Source: Diospyros lotus
Taxonomy: Eukaryota > Streptophyta > Magnoliopsida > Ericales > Ebenaceae
Direction: 5' to 3'
Assembly: GCF_014633365.1 (NCBI RefSeq)
Contig: NC_068344.1
Location: forward strand, 8,571,669 to 8,635,668
Length of the DNA stretch: 64,000 nucleotides
The position numbers and the translations under genes were made by a program. Position 1 is the first letter of the stretch. The number at the start of each line of letters is the position of its first letter. The notes beneath the pieces were generated by a model. The model searched no databases. It saw only the letters and a list, made by a program, of their open reading frames with translations, and was not told where the DNA came from. Below are positions 34,372 to 46,886 of this stretch, one piece after another.

Positions 34372-35943
34372 TCATAGGATTTGATTCTTCATACTTAACT
34401 TCTGTACCTATGAACTACAAAGATTAATCACATCTTCATTTTTCAATAAAAATGACTTTTTGCTTACTCTATGCTTCAGATTATTCTACTTGATGCTTTA
34501 GATTCACAACTGGTTATTTGCATGATAATCTTTTGTTTGAAAATAGAACTATATGAGATTTAGAACCAAGACCAGGACTACTTAGCCTACTTTATTTTTG
34601 TTCATTTGTTTGGATGGCATATAAAACATGGTGAAATGATCAACAAATTGCCCAAATTCTCAAATTAAGTGGAGATTTGTTACCCAAGTGAGTGTTGGAG
34701 CTTGATAACAGTTTATTCTGAGTGAAATAACACCTATTCATGCAATAAAATACTTTGTTGATTCTGTTGTCTTTCAATAGCTTCAAAACAACATTTTGCT
34801 TTGAGTGTCTTTAATGATCGCGGCTAATTTTAACTGACTCTAAGCTTGAAACCAGTTGAATGAATAGCATTATTTTATGGAACATCATAGAGGGATCATT
34901 TTCCTATCACTTGAGCCAATCAACCTATTTCTTTTTGACCAATTTCCATTTATAGCCCATTGAAGCTCTTCATGACCGGTTGCATCATTCCCTCTGTCCA
35001 AACCATAGCCATAAGATTTTTCTCATCCATTGATTAGGTCCCGAGAATTATTCTATAGGCTTAGTATAAAAAATAAATAAATAAATCGTCTGGGAATTTA
35101 ACGTTAAAAGACCACTTTGCCATTTAAGATAAATGGTTGTCTCTAGGTCTGGGACATTAAAAACACCCCCATAGCCATTGAGGGTGAAGCAATGGAAGCT
35201 TGGTCATTATCAGTTGGAATAGCAGTTAGATTCAGGTTCGGATATGACCAACTGAATTTAGATGTCCTGATATGATTTCAGCTATTGATGCATGAATGCA
35301 TCACATGTGCATATTTATTTCCAGTATCTAAAAAAAAAAAATGTCAAAGTTATTTATCCGTTCTTAGCCACAGTGGAAAATTCCCGAGACCTAAAAACTC
35401 TTTCGATTTCCATCATCCCCTTTTCTATCCCACATCACCATTTGGCCCTATTACTTCCCAAAAAGATCCCTCTTGGTTCTATCAATCATGCAATTTCAAG
35501 ATATAATTTCAAGAGTAAGGAGACTTGGTTAATTTTAGATGTTATTCATTGAGATGCTATTCTAATCATGAAGCTAGGTCAGGTCATTTCCTTTCTTAAT
35601 TGCATTCTTGATAATTGATGATACCTTTTTGAACTTGAATTACATCTACCCAAATTGAGGTACATCATTTGAGAGCAACTTTGAGTGATCATTTTATTGA
35701 AGAGAAACATATCCAGTGAGGTTTGCAATCAAAGCTTAGAGAATTGAATGTAATATGCTGATTGATTTAACTTAATATGCCCTGGACAAAAGTTCAAATA
35801 ATAAACATTCCTTTGATTGTCCGAAGTCCCTATGCTACTGACCATACACTTTTGTTTCACATACGAGATTTAATCTATCAACGAGTTTGTGAATGATGAA
35901 GTATTCGTGCATTTAATTTGATTGCTAAGGGGACTAGCAATGT
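34372..35943 (+). other. Element AP: 3' untranslated spacer
   Basis: About 1.6 kb of AT-rich sequence lies between the 3' ORF and the polypurine tract. I see no domain in any frame. Two short overlapping frames at 35285-35552 have no recognisable features. Confidence 0.6.
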
Positions 35944-35958
35944 TTAAGTTGGGGGGTG
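35944..35958 (+). other. Element AP: polypurine tract
   Basis: TAAGTTGGGGGGTG directly precedes the 3' LTR start TGATTGATG. AAGTTGGGGGG(T) is a common Ty3/gypsy polypurine tract form. Confidence 0.85.
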
Positions 35959-38900
35959 TGATTGATGCTCAAAAATGCCCAAATTTGTTATATTTTTATT
36001 ACCTCCTAATCCATTTGATCGGCTTAAAATCTTAAGAATTGCTTGTTGCAGCCCAAAAGAAGGAAAAGAGATGAAAGGAATGATTTAACTCTCCAAATAA
36101 ATGATTAAAAGAGGAAGAAAAAGCCAAGAAGTGAAGGTGTTCTGATAAGAGTCAAAACCATTCGAATAAAGGCTGAGTAATTCAAATGAGTCTTCAGAAG
36201 ATATTCAAATATGGAGCAATTCAGATAGAAGCTAGTCAATCATTCGAATAAATCATTCAAACATTCGAATATGCAAACTATCGGCAATGTATTTGGATAA
36301 GCTTGGCCTAATTCAGATAAGAAGTAGTAAAATCAAGAACTCCTGGTAAAATTGTGTATATCCGAATGAAGGCCAAATCATTTGAATGAGCTAAGAATGA
36401 GAAGAAATTCGGATAAACATATCGTATGGAAGCAATGAAGATATATTCGAATGAAGACCAAGTCATTCGAATGTAATTAAAGAAGAAAGAAAACCTATTC
36501 GAATGAAGGCTGAGTAATTCGAATAAGAAGCAACACAAAGAACTCAAAATTTGAATACTCCCCAAGTCATTCGAATGTTATGAAGAAGTCAAGAGGAAAA
36601 TTAGAAATTCATTCGAATGAAAGTATTGTTACATTTGAATGATAGAAAAAATCACCGTGTAAGGAATAGTAAAGTGTGAAATTCATTCGAATGGAATTAA
36701 GATTCATTCGAGTGACCCAAGCAGCTAAGGGAAACTAAGCATGCATTCAAATATCTCTGCTAGCATATTCGAATGAGGATCCGAAAAAACTCTGACATGA
36801 GCAAATAAACACAGTGACTCTAAGGTAAATTCAACCAACTTTTTGAAAAACTTTTCATCAAGTGGCCCTCACTTCCATGTGCGGTAAGCTTAAAAAGGAA
36901 CAAACATTCTTTGGAATCAGAGGATGGTGAGAGCAGAGGATACTCGAAAAAACACAAAAAGACAAAGGTCATTGAAAAGTTGCAAGTCTTTTCATTCTGT
37001 CTGTTTCCTTTTATTTAGTTCTTGTCTATATTTTAAACTGGTATTTTTATTTTTCAATCATTCTTCTTCGTTTTTTTTTTTTGCTCTGAGCTTTTACTCC
37101 AGATATATTACAAGTCCATTTTATTTTCTATTTCAAGTTGTAGTTCGTTTCAGTAATCAATACAGCAATAGTTTATCTAATTCTTATTGTTTGTTCCAAT
37201 TTATTTTCTCTGTAAATCTTGTATTCATCCGTTGAGATAAGTTTTAGTCGTGCACTTCCAATGAAGATGTGTGGCTAATTCGATCATTGGGTTAAGGCAA
37301 AGATGGTGCCCAAAGCCACTGATGAATCAATATAGGAGAACCTCATATGTTAAAGTAACCAAAGCAAAAGTTGTTTGGGAAATGTTATTAATGAAAACCT
37401 CAGGCTTGGATTGGTTCGTACGCCTAACTTAGAGTTTCCATACCACGTATGGGAATTGCTTGACCTAGAAACATTCTCATACCCAAGCCTCGAGCAATTA
37501 TTTTGTCAAAACGTTATTTATGTTAGTGTAGGTGCTCTAGACCCAATCAAATTGGGCATGTTGTACACTGACAATTGTAATCATGTTATTATTTGAAAAA
37601 GGAGTTATTCAAATTCACAAGAAGTCATTCTATTAGTTTCTTGTTATTATTGTAATAACCGAATGAAACTAGATAGAAGTCCATATGATGTATACTGTGA
37701 ATAATCTATAAAGATGTGAGATGATGCATCACAGTTTCTAGACATCATTAAACGTCCCAAGTCGTAGCAATGTCAAGAATGGACATTGACAATTGCGGTA
37801 AGACTTGTATGTGCTATGTTTTTGCTATGTGATAGCAATGGGGGTCTCACACCCATAGGCATGGGGATGCCTAGACAAGTACATAGGTGACCAATGTTGG
37901 AGAACGTGTCACTAGACATGACTCGCCATGAGAATCCATTTTGGTTATATGTTGATCGAATTCTCATACGAGATGGGTGTAACTAATCCTTGGACCTGAG
38001 GTTGTCACGGTCATCTCATAAGAAGACCGGTATGCTTTGACATCATTTCGATGGGCCTAGACAAAGGCTGCACGTGGGCGATCGTTGGGTATATCATGAG
38101 GCTTATGGAGATGGGTGCATAGCCAAGATGGGACTCATCTATCCCTTGATAGAGGATGATGTATCTAAGGCGCCTTCGGTGGATATTCACTTTAAATCCA
38201 TGGCCATGGTAAAAGAGATCAATAAGGAGTTATTGATTTACTTTCTATTAAGTGAAGATATCCAGAAGACCGAAGAAAACTCATGTGATCATTATCAAGC
38301 AACACATCGCCATACTTGAGATCACATAAGATACATTAACGAGAGGATCGTATTACACGGTAACCATGCTCGTGAAAGGTTATTTGCGGATTATGAATCC
38401 TTCTAAATAATTGGGTAGGCATGACGCCTTGCTAGAGGCCAATCTTGTCTTATGTGTTCGTACTGACACATTGCCAACATATTCGGAAGCCCAATGAGTC
38501 ATACGCAATAGGCACGGTCCCTGGCTTAAACTAGGAGAGTGGACGTATGGTTAAGTGGGACACTTCGGCAAGAAGTTGTGCCGTCGTAGGTTCTCACGGA
38601 AAAAGAACAAATAGACGTAATGACGTCGATATGACGAGGAGTCGTCATAATGGAAAGAGTTTCCTAAAAATGGCATATGATTAAATTAGGAAGGAGTTTC
38701 TAATTTAATGATTTTCTATTTGTTGGAGTGGCAAATAGGAAATAAAATATTTTTGGGCTTAAGTTAATATTTGGACTAAATTAGATTTGGGCCAAATATT
38801 AAATTAAATATTATATTTGGACTAAATTGGATTTGGGCCAAATATTAAAATAAATATTATATTTAGACTAAATTAGATTTGGGCCAAATATTAAATATTA

Positions 38901-40003
38901 TATTTGGACCAAATTAGATTTGGGCCAAATATTAAATAAAATATATTTGGGCTTGAATTAGATTTGGGCCATAATATTTTATTTAACCTATAAAAGGATT
39001 AGGCTATTTAATTATATTTCTAGTTGGAGTAGAATAAGCCCACTTAAGATTATAATTAAATTAGAATTAATGGGCTAGCCCAATCCATTAGGGTTTTAAA
39101 AACCCTAGGATATTTCATTATAAATATCCTTTTATAGGTTGCCCATTATTGAAGTGATTTTTGGTGTCGTTTTTCAAGAGTTGAAAAACGCATTGCCGTT
39201 CACTCTTCCCGTTTCTTTTGGCATCGATTTGAAATGTGGGTGTTCTTTTACCGTCCATACACAAGCCGCGCAAAGGAGAAGGAGCTAGCACTCCTATTCC
39301 GCTCTCCTTGCCAACGGACGCGTGCCGAGTATCATGAGTTATAGGCCGGACGCTTGGACGGCTCGAATCCGCGAATGACTCTGTAATCTAAAGGTTAGAT
39401 TTATTTATTTGTTTGTGAATGATTTAATTTCAAAGTTGATCCAATCACCGGGATCGGGATAAGGTTCAAAATTTTTGAACTACTCTGCTTGCCCCGTAGC
39501 AATCTTGCTTTACTTTCAATTTATACACTGATTTATGATAGCTTCTTAACATAAAGTATCCATGCCATGTATGGAGGTTGCTTGAACAAAGAGTTATCAT
39601 CATCTTAGTAGTATATTTAATGGTTAAAATCCAAGTTATTTGAGCTGCTAGTTACATCACATAAAGCTATATGGTAAATCAGTTGGGTTTGGCACCAGAT
39701 CTGTCTTGACCCAAGACCCCTCCATATCCAGATTACAGTCATATTACATTTAGTTTTATCTCATCTTATTATTTCATTAATCAAAAGAACTAGTGTGGTT
39801 ATCTCCTTCCATGAGTAATCTCCCTGTGAGTCGACCCAGTCTTACCCGAAAAAATTACATATAAATTTTCTGCTACAATCACACTCGTGCACCGGCGAGT
39901 CTAAATGCCTCATCCTTTCTGTGAACATAAATAGCTGCTAAATCAGCTGAGTTAGTAAAAGAAAAATACAAAAAGTGATAAATGCAGGGTGAGCGATGCA
40001 GCA
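35959..40003 (+). mobile_element. Element AP: 3' LTR, interrupted by a solo LTR
   Basis: It is collinear with the 5' LTR except for the 1998-bp insertion at 37521-39518 plus a 5-bp duplication. Differences from the 5' LTR are scattered substitutions (a few per 100 bp). It keeps the CATTCGAATG cluster (36155-36780) and a TATA-like CTTAAAAAGG at about 36889. Confidence 0.95.
37521..39518 (+). mobile_element. Solo LTR (1998 bp) inside AP 3' LTR
   Basis: It starts TGTTAGTGTAGGTGCTC and ends CTTTACTTTCA, with a perfect ATTTA duplication (37516-37520, 39519-39523). The 5' LTR of AP shows the empty site. It has no primer site, polypurine tract or protein. Near the 3' part are a TATAAATATCC promoter-like sequence (about 39121) and a GTTTTTC leader. 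About four imperfect ~50-bp repeats with GGATTTGGGCCAAATATTAA lie at 38755-38960. TG...CA ends and a 5-bp duplication fit a solo LTR; orientation is inferred from the TATA box. Confidence 0.85.
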
Positions 40004-42275
40004 CCACTAACCTAGCTTTATTTCTTGTAACAATTCCATTTTCATCCATTTTGTTCCTAAATACCCATTTGGTTCCTATAGGTGGGTGATCTTTAGATCA
40101 TGGGACCAATTTTCACACTTCATTTCTTTCAAATTGATTCAACTCTTCTTGCATAACCGTGATCCAATTTTCATCATTCAAGGCATCCTTAATGTTTTTA
40201 GGCTCTATTTGAGATATAAAGGCAACATATTGACACTCATTTCTAATAGATTCTCTTGTCCTAATTCCTTTAGAAGGACCACCTATAATGTCATTTTCTT
40301 TTGCATATTTTCTTTCTCTTGGGAATGATGGTTCTTTTTCTTCTTGAGGAATAATTTCTTCATTTTGACTTTTGTTACTAGGGGGTTGATTATTTTGATG
40401 TTCTAATGAGAGTTTTTTAGGATTTTTGCTTAATTCGTTTTCATCTTTTTCGTGAGATTTTTGGGCAATAGAGTTTGTATCATCAACTTTTACTTGAATA
40501 GTTTCTTCTATCGCTAATGTCTTTTGTTGAATACTCTATATGCCTTACTTAGTACTGAGTATCCTAAGAATATGCCCTCATCACATTTTGAATCGAATTT
40601 ACCTAAGGCATCTTTATTATTTAGAATGAAGCATTTGCTACCAAAAATGTGAAAGTATGAAATATCAGGTTTTCTTCCTTTATATAGTTCATATGGGGTT
40701 TTCTTTAAAATAAATCTTATGGATACTCTATTTAGAATATAGCCAGGTGTATTTACGGCTTCTGCCCAAAGATTTTTAGGAAGATTTTTGTTGCATAACA
40801 TGGTTCTAGCCATTTCTTGTAAAGACCTATTTTTCCTTTCAACTACTCCATTTTGTTAAGAGGTTTTAGCACAGGAAAAATTATGTTCAATACCATTATC
40901 TTCAAAAAATATTTAAAGTGTTCATTTTCAAATTCTCCTCCATGATCACTCCTAATCTTTGAAATACATATTCCTTTGTCTTTTTGAACTCTTTTCCAGA
41001 AAATTTTGAATTGTTTGAATGTTTCATTTTTTTATGCAAGGAATATTACCCAAGTAAACCTAGAGTAGTCATTTGCAATGAAAAGAGTATAATGTTTTCC
41101 TCCTAGGCTTTAGGTTCTCATAAGGCCAAAAAGATCTAAGTGAAGCAATGCTAGAGGCCTAGAAGTTGAAATTTCATTTGAGGGTTTGAAGGAAATACTT
41201 ATCTATTTGCCTTTCATGCAAGCATCACAAATGTGATTTCTTTCATATTTTAACTTAGGTAGCCCCTTAACAAGATCATGTTTTGATAATTTATTTACAA
41301 GATTCATACTAGCATGACCTAGTCTACTATGCCATAACCAAGTATTTTGAGATATGGTGGTTATTAGACATCTTTCTATACTAGATAAGGATAAGTCTAG
41401 GTAAATTATATATACATTATCAATTCTATTTCCTATAATTTTTATATCATTTGTTTTCAAACATGACACCTCACATGCAAAGGCATTAAAACACACTTTA
41501 TTTCCATTATCACACAATTGACTTATACTAATTAAATTGTGTTTAAGACCATCTACCAAAGCAACATTTTCAAGTACAAAATTTGGAAAACATATAGAAC
41601 CAATACCACAAATTTTACCTTCTGAGTTGTCCCCATAGACAACGTTACCTCCTTGTTTGTAGGTGATGTTGTTGAAGTGTCATTCATCTTCGGTCATGTG
41701 TTTTGAACAACCACTATCAAGAAACCACTTGCTTCTCACAACATTTGTAGCAAGAGCAACATGTCACACAAGCAATCAAGTTGCTTCCTTTGGTACCCAA
41801 CCCTTTTTAGGTTCATTCATGTTAGCATATAACTCTCTTTTTGGTACCCAAATTTTTATCTATGTGGGTTGTTTCTTATGAAACATTTGTTGATAGAGTG
41901 ATTATGTCTCCCACAATAATAGCACGTGATCTTTTTCTTTGAAAAGTATGGTTTACGAAAATGATCTTTCGGTTTTTGATATGAAGCTTTTACAAAAACG
42001 GTTTTGTTTTGATTATCTAGACATGGATCAAAACCCAGTCTTTGTTTATCTCCAAAGCTTCTTTAAGCTCCTATGATCATTTCAAATTTCTTTTTCCCTT
42101 TAACAAGTTTTTCTAAGGATTCTTTTAAGTTAAGATTTTGTTTGGTGAGAATTTCATTTTTACTTACTATGTCATTTTTCTCATTCATCCAAGAGTCTTT
42201 TTCTTCTCGTAATATTTTTACTTCACTAACTAATGATTTTGATTTCTTTCTGAGAACGTTGTATTTGAAACTAAC
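40004..42275 (-). pseudogene. Element C: protease, integrase and start of reverse transcriptase
   Basis: In sense order on the minus strand: a DSGCSKHM protease active-site region (about 41735-41700); a GAG-pre-integrase region with LWHSRLGHASMNLV and CDACMKGK forming the HHCC zinc site (41559-41203); a damaged integrase core (41202-40814); and the integrase end with NLWAEAVNTPGYILNR, KTPYELYKGRKP and GYSVLSKAYRVF (40813-40514). The linker to reverse transcriptase is cut by the Athila insertion at 40003. Many frameshifts and stops. PR-IN-RT order confirms copia. Confidence 0.85.
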
Positions 42276-43366
42276 TTACTCAAACCCATTCATGATTTCA
42301 TTTAATGCATCTTGTAATTCTTCACGAGCAAAATTCAAGGATTTAGAAGAACTTACCTCTTCAATATTGGCCATAATACAAAGGTTGGCAACTTCTTCAT
42401 TTTTATCTTCATCTCCCGAGGAGATGTCATTCTCACGCCATGCGGCTAAGGCTTTCTTCTTCCCTTTCCATTCATTTTTCTTCAAAGAAGGACATTTGAA
42501 TCTTACATGACCTGTTTTCTTGCACTCATAACATTTAATTTCTTTAGTATCTTCTTCTTTTTGCTCATTATCTTTCTTAAAGCATCTTCTTTGATTAAAT
42601 TTTTTATTTTTCATGAATCTATTAAATCTCCTAGTAAACATTGCAAAGTGTTCGTCCTCACTATCTTGTGAATCTTGGTTGTCGGTTTCTATCTTAAAAG
42701 CTATATTTTTGTTTTTCTTTGATTCATCTACATCATTTCTTTCAATCAAAATTTCATGAGTCATTAGTGTTCCTAACAAGGTATCAAAGGTTAGAGTATC
42801 TAGGTCTTTGGCTTCCGTTATGGCGATGACTTTTAGATCCCAAATTCTAGGAAGACTCCTTAACACTTTTATAGTTGTTTCTGCATTTGGATATGTTTTT
42901 CCTAGAGATTCTAAACCTGAAACTATATCATTAACTCTAGTAAACATATCTTTTATAGACTCATCTTCTTTCATGGAAAGTAATTCATAATCATGAACAA
43001 GTAAATTAATTTTTGTTTCTTTTACCTATTTTGTACCTTCATGTGTTACCTCTAACTTGTCCCATATTTCTTTGGTGGTCTTCCAAGTTGATATACAGTT
43101 GAATTCTTCTGCACTTAGGGCACATATCAATGCATTCATTACTTTTGCATTGATCTCCATGTTTCTCCTTTCTTCTTTAGTCAAGTTTCCATTTTCTCCA
43201 TATCGGCAAATGTAATATCCTTCTTGATGGCTTGCATAAGAGTGGAATCCTACATAAGATAAATTTGCATTCTTGCTTTCCAATAATTATAATTAGTACC
43301 ATCAAATAAAGGTGGACAAGCGGTGCTTTTACCCTTGGAATGGGATGAACTAGCAAAATGAGCCAT
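42276..43366 (-). pseudogene. Element C: gag (UBN2-type)
   Basis: The ATG at 43366 starts a copia gag; a stop or frame break lies between it and the next open part. Pieces 43283-43026 (CISTWKTTKEIWDKLEVTHEG) and 42974-42276 (MKEDESIKDMFTRVNDIVSGL; LPRIWDLKVIAITEAKDL) form the gag-polypeptide/UBN2 region. A zinc knuckle CYECKKTGHVRFKC (CX2CX4HX4C, about 42532-42490) is the nucleocapsid. Three separate breaks make it non-functional. Confidence 0.9.
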
Positions 43367-43425
43367 AGATGGATGTTGTCCCTAGGTTGTCAGACCTATT
43401 TAAAAGAAATGGGCACCTCTGTTAC

Positions 43426-43439
43426 CAATTGTTAGATTT
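43426..43439 (-). other. Element C: primer binding site (initiator-Met-like)
   Basis: On the minus strand the LTR end TAACA is followed by ATTGGTAACAGAGG. This matches the initiator tRNA-Met site TGGTATCAGAG with one mismatch. Confidence 0.7.
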
Positions 43440-44902
43440 GAAGAGTCTACGGCAAGTACCAAGAGGGGGGTGAATTGGTATATTTAAAAATTCTTTTGAT
43501 AAATGGAGATGTCGTCTATGAAGATTATGGCTTCGTTAAACCTCAAGACCTTGAAATGGCACGATGAGGTATCAATCGTATTTAAGACAATCTCATTTTG
43601 ACAATGAAGAACACAAGAATGATATATATGGTATCTTTCTCAGTGAAAATTTTAAATATATGAACCAAGAAAGAAATAACGAAATGCTTAAAATAATGAA
43701 AAGGAAAGGTCACAAGCACAAGAGAAAACAAGGAATTATAATGGTTCGGCTTAACTAAGTCTAATCCATTACCTTAGCTCCTCACTAAGAATTTTCAAAC
43801 AAAATACTATAACACTCCTACCACACTGGATAGGACCTCTAGCACTAAGCTAGGAAGATACAAACCTCTTACTTGAACAAGCAAGCCTTCTAGGCAAAGC
43901 TAAGTATCCTAAAAACCTCCTACAAACAAAGTAGGTCCTCTAGTAAGACACGCTAGGATAATGCAAATTGTTATAATATACGAGAGGATCTAAGAAACAA
44001 TATTCTTAATTACAAGTTCTCTCAAAGATTAAGACAAGGCATGAAAAAGAATTACACAAGATAAATACAATGCCTTGAAAAGAGAACAATTTTACCAATG
44101 AAGCACAACAACGGTTTTAGCAGTTGGGAGCTTGTAGATTGATTGCTTGGGGTATTTGAAATCTCCAAGTTACTTGTATTTATAGCCTCTTGAAAGCCCA
44201 TGTTTGAATCAGACCGTTGTTAGTGGAGAGAGCACTTGAGTACAAAAGATGAACTAGCCGTTATGTGTCTCTGCCAAGCAAACGGTCGACAGATTAGTAA
44301 AAATTCAAAATCCGGTCAACAGATCATTTGAGACTGTCAACAGTTCCTTGTGCAAGCATTATGTTGGTTAACAAATGCATAGGCATCAGTCGACAAATGG
44401 ATTACTCACCAAAGAAGCATCAAGGATTGGCATTCTGCTGGTCGACAGATGCAAAAGCTTCGATAGACAGTTCCTTTTTAAGATATAAGATCGGTCGACA
44501 GATGTTTAAACATCGGTCGATAGATGAAGCCATCCTTCAGAAGACATATACTACCAGTTGACAGATGAAGGTCAATACAAAGGATCGGTCGACAAATGAC
44601 AAGAAATCTGTTAACAGATGAAGGTCTTTCAGTTGACAATCATTATGTCGATCGACAGATAAAAAATCATTGGTCAATAGCTGAGCCAAAATTTGAAAAA
44701 CAGTCGACATGTCATTTTGACCAATCGACAGATGGCCTACTGAATTTTAAAACAAATGCTTCTTTTTGGAAAGAAATTACTAACGGCTTTAGATAATGAC
44801 AAATCTTTTTTAATAGAAGATTTTGCAAAAATAAGAGATGTTTTTCATCATTAAAACAAAAATATTTATATTTGAATCATAGATCTATCATGTGATTCAT
44901 CA
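43440..44902 (-). mobile_element. Element C: 5' LTR
   Basis: On the plus strand it runs TGTTAGATTTGAAGAG...GATTCATCA and pairs with 14741-16207. The GTCGACAGATG cluster is at 44281-44735 and a minus-strand TATAAATA at 44177-44184 follows ~100 bp downstream in the sense direction. TSD ATATT (44903-44907) versus GTATT on the left. Confidence 0.9.
44281..44735 (-). promoter_or_regulatory. GTCGACAGATG motif cluster in the copia 5' LTR
   Basis: About fifteen copies of the same motif as in the 3' LTR lie here, for example ATCGGTCGACAGATG and CTGGTCGACAGATG, with frequent G-to-A or C-to-T variants (TCAACAGAT, TCGATAG). It lies immediately upstream of the LTR TATA box on the minus strand. Confidence 0.8.
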
Positions 44903-45368
44903 ATATTCATGTGGTTGAATGTAAATGTTGTTGAGTGCTTGATGTATCTAGTTGTTGTAATCACCATAGTGTGATAGGTGTTTGTGAGATTGCTTGATGT
45001 ATATGGCTTTAGTTGATGAAGCCAAGTTTCGAGTCAGGTGAGGATCAAAAAGGTATGTTCCCATAAATCCCTAGTACTCAGCAGATGTGTAATGTGTTAT
45101 TATTTTATGCCTGGGTCACCTTTGGCTTGTTTGAGACGAGCTAAAGAAAGATGAAAGTCACTCGGATTTCGGGTCTCGTTCAGCTGTGCTTCCTTTTATG
45201 TTTTGGAACCGATTCCTCAAGTGGAACGAAAAGAAGGACAAAGCCTAGTGCCCACCTAGGGCGTTTCCTATTCAAACATAGTCCAACCCTTCAATTGTTG
45301 GTTTGTCATGTGAGTAATCCAAATGATTATTCACTGGTAGTGCCCGTAAGTGGGAGCGGGTCGTTATA
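44903..45368 (+). mobile_element. Element E: 3' LTR, right piece
   Basis: It matches 10443-10915 along its length (CATGTGGTTGAATGTAAATG, ATCACCATAGTGTGATAGGT, GTTCCCATAAATCCC). It ends GGGTCGTTATA where the 5' LTR ends GGGTCATTACA. Element T sequence follows at once. Confidence 0.85.
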
Positions 45369-45432
45369 CCTTGGCCTAGCACCAGCCTGCCACGGCATCA
45401 TTGCAACTCCCACTGGATATCCGCACGGCAAC
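45369..45432 (+). mobile_element. Element T: middle LTR, centre piece
   Basis: CCTTGGCCTAGCACCAGCCT, GCCACGGCATCATTGCAACT and CCACTGGATATCCGCACGGC match the LTRs at 6050 and 61985. It is bounded by element E on the left and AM on the right. The AM duplication is GCAAC (45428-45432) versus GCAGC (58907-58911), one base different. Confidence 0.85.
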
Positions 45433-46870
45433 TGTTAGACTTTTTCTTTCCCGCAAGTGTACGGAATCGTAACAAGTAATATAATGATGAATCAAGTATC
45501 GTTCCCACGAGGATTGGTTTTTGGTCCCTACTTTAACCACTATTAACTTTAATAAGCCACACACAACTCAAAGAATACTCAATGGAAGTTTTATATAAAT
45601 TAAAACTAACTCACCAAAGAAAAACACAAAATAATTCTTTAGGTTTTAAATATGAAAATCTAATGCGCTAGGGTTCATGAATCCACCGTAGTTCTATATT
45701 TGGTTTAATCTCTCAGTGATTGAGTTTTATAATTCTTGCTTTGATCTGAAAATCGATGATCCTAAGTTAATCAAAAGCCTCTCTCGATGGTCAATCGAAT
45801 CTATGCTCGCATATGAGATTAATTATCTCTAATTAATCTGCAAATATAAAAACATGCATTTATCCACAATGATCATCAAAATAAGATTTCACAAGGCATA
45901 ACGGTATCTCTACCTATTATCGAACCTTATGTCATTTATTATCAAGTGCTAATCTATATTGAATCTCTCGAAAGCAATATAAATCACAAACACGTTCTAA
46001 TGGCGGCCAAGCATCAAAACGGAATTAGTGCATAACAAACGATCAACTCAAAAGACAAGAATAAAATAAAACCCAAATACTTTTAATTAAACCATCATTG
46101 AACTAGGTTTCATCAATCACCCTAGCCACAAAGTACTTAGCCTAACATAGTTTCAACCAACGAAAAAGTAATAAAAACGGAGTTCATGATGTTGCAAAGA
46201 ATAAAGAACAGAAAAATAAAACCAAAACTGAAGTTCTTCAAGAAAATCTTCTCTTTTTGCCTCAACTTGCCGTCTTCTCCTCCTTCCAAAACTAACTCCT
46301 TAATCTCCCAAAAATAAGCCTTTATATAGCCCTCTTTAGGTTATCAAAGTCCTTCACCTTGAAGGAGTCTATTTTCCTTTTATTTGGATTAAAACGGGCT
46401 TAAAACGGCCTTATCACGAAGCTTTGAACCCTACCGCGGTCCTACTGCGGTATGCTTGTTGCTGCAGACCCGTGAGCTCTAGAAAATAATTCCTAAAGCG
46501 GTCCTACAGCGGTATGCATACCGCTGTAAGACCGTGAGCTCCAGAAACTAAGTCTTATAGCGGTGCTACAGCGGTATGCATACCGCTATAAGCCCACTAG
46601 CCTTCTTCTTTGGCCTCTTGCTTTATCATCTTCAACTTCTTGTTTTCAATACTCTTTTGCTTCTTTTTAATTCGAAACCCGACCATGCCTCCAAATTTCA
46701 TTTCACTCCCATCATGCACCAAAAATCACTCTTTTTGCTCCATGTCCGCTTTAACACAGCTCCACATCTACATAACCATATATAGAACCAAATCAAGTAG
46801 AAATCATGCTCATTGAATGTATAAATGCTAGGTTTATAGACCAAAATAAGTGTATAAAAGACACTTATCA
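45433..46870 (-). mobile_element. Element AM: 3' LTR (1438 bp)
   Basis: On the plus strand TGTTAGACTTTTTCTTTC...GACACTTATCA. U3 (right part) contains 24-bp palindromes (46505-46528 perfect; 46567-46590 with one mismatch) and a third degenerate unit near 46445, spaced ~62 bp. A minus-strand TATATAAAGG box at 46319-46328 follows. Compared with the 5' LTR, 45433-46228 is identical by eye and all differences fall in 46229-46870. Confidence 0.95.
46430..46592 (-). promoter_or_regulatory. GCGGTATGCATACCGC palindrome cluster in AM 3' LTR
   Basis: Three ~62-bp units are present: a degenerate one (GCGGTATGCTTGTTGCTGC) and two with the palindromic core AGCGGTATGCATACCGCT. All are introduced by GCGGTCCTAC or a close variant. 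The cluster is repeated at 58466-58628 in the 5' LTR. It sits about 110-120 bp upstream of the TATA box in the sense direction. Confidence 0.8.
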
Positions 46871-46886
46871 AATACCCCCAAACTTA
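46871..46886 (-). other. Element AM: polypurine tract
   Basis: On the minus strand AAGTTTGGGGGTATT abuts the 3' LTR. It is G-rich, as in other Athila elements. Confidence 0.8.

Larger units (their letters stand above)
23452..40003 (+). mobile_element. Element AP: Athila-type Ty3/gypsy retrotransposon, plus strand
   Basis: The LTRs are 23452-25486 and 35959-40003, the second enlarged by a 2.0 kb insertion. The target duplication CCACT is present at 23447-23451 and 40004-40008. The tRNA-Asp primer site, gag, PR-RT-RH-IN order, lack of a chromodomain and a post-pol ORF identify the Athila lineage. Gag and pol carry several stops, so the copy is dead. It is inserted in the copia reverse transcriptase. 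Confidence 0.95.
14741..44902 (-). mobile_element. Element C: Ty1/copia retrotransposon, minus strand, interrupted twice
   Basis: The LTRs are 14741-16207 (3') and 43440-44902 (5'). In sense order on the minus strand come primer site, gag, protease, integrase, reverse transcriptase, RNase H, a motif cluster, a 3' ORF and a polypurine tract. PR-IN-RT-RH order defines Ty1/copia. An Athila element (23452-40003, TSD CCACT) sits in the reverse transcriptase. A hAT element (17419-21431, TSD TATAAAAG) sits in the 3' ORF. Without these the element is about 9.6 kb. The extra post-pol ORF recalls Sireviruses, but I do not assign a lineage firmly. Confidence 0.85.

Noticed and set aside
37375..38319. 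Small plus-strand frames across the solo LTR at 37521
   Set aside because: One crosses the insertion junction and the other has no domain; both lie in LTR sequence.
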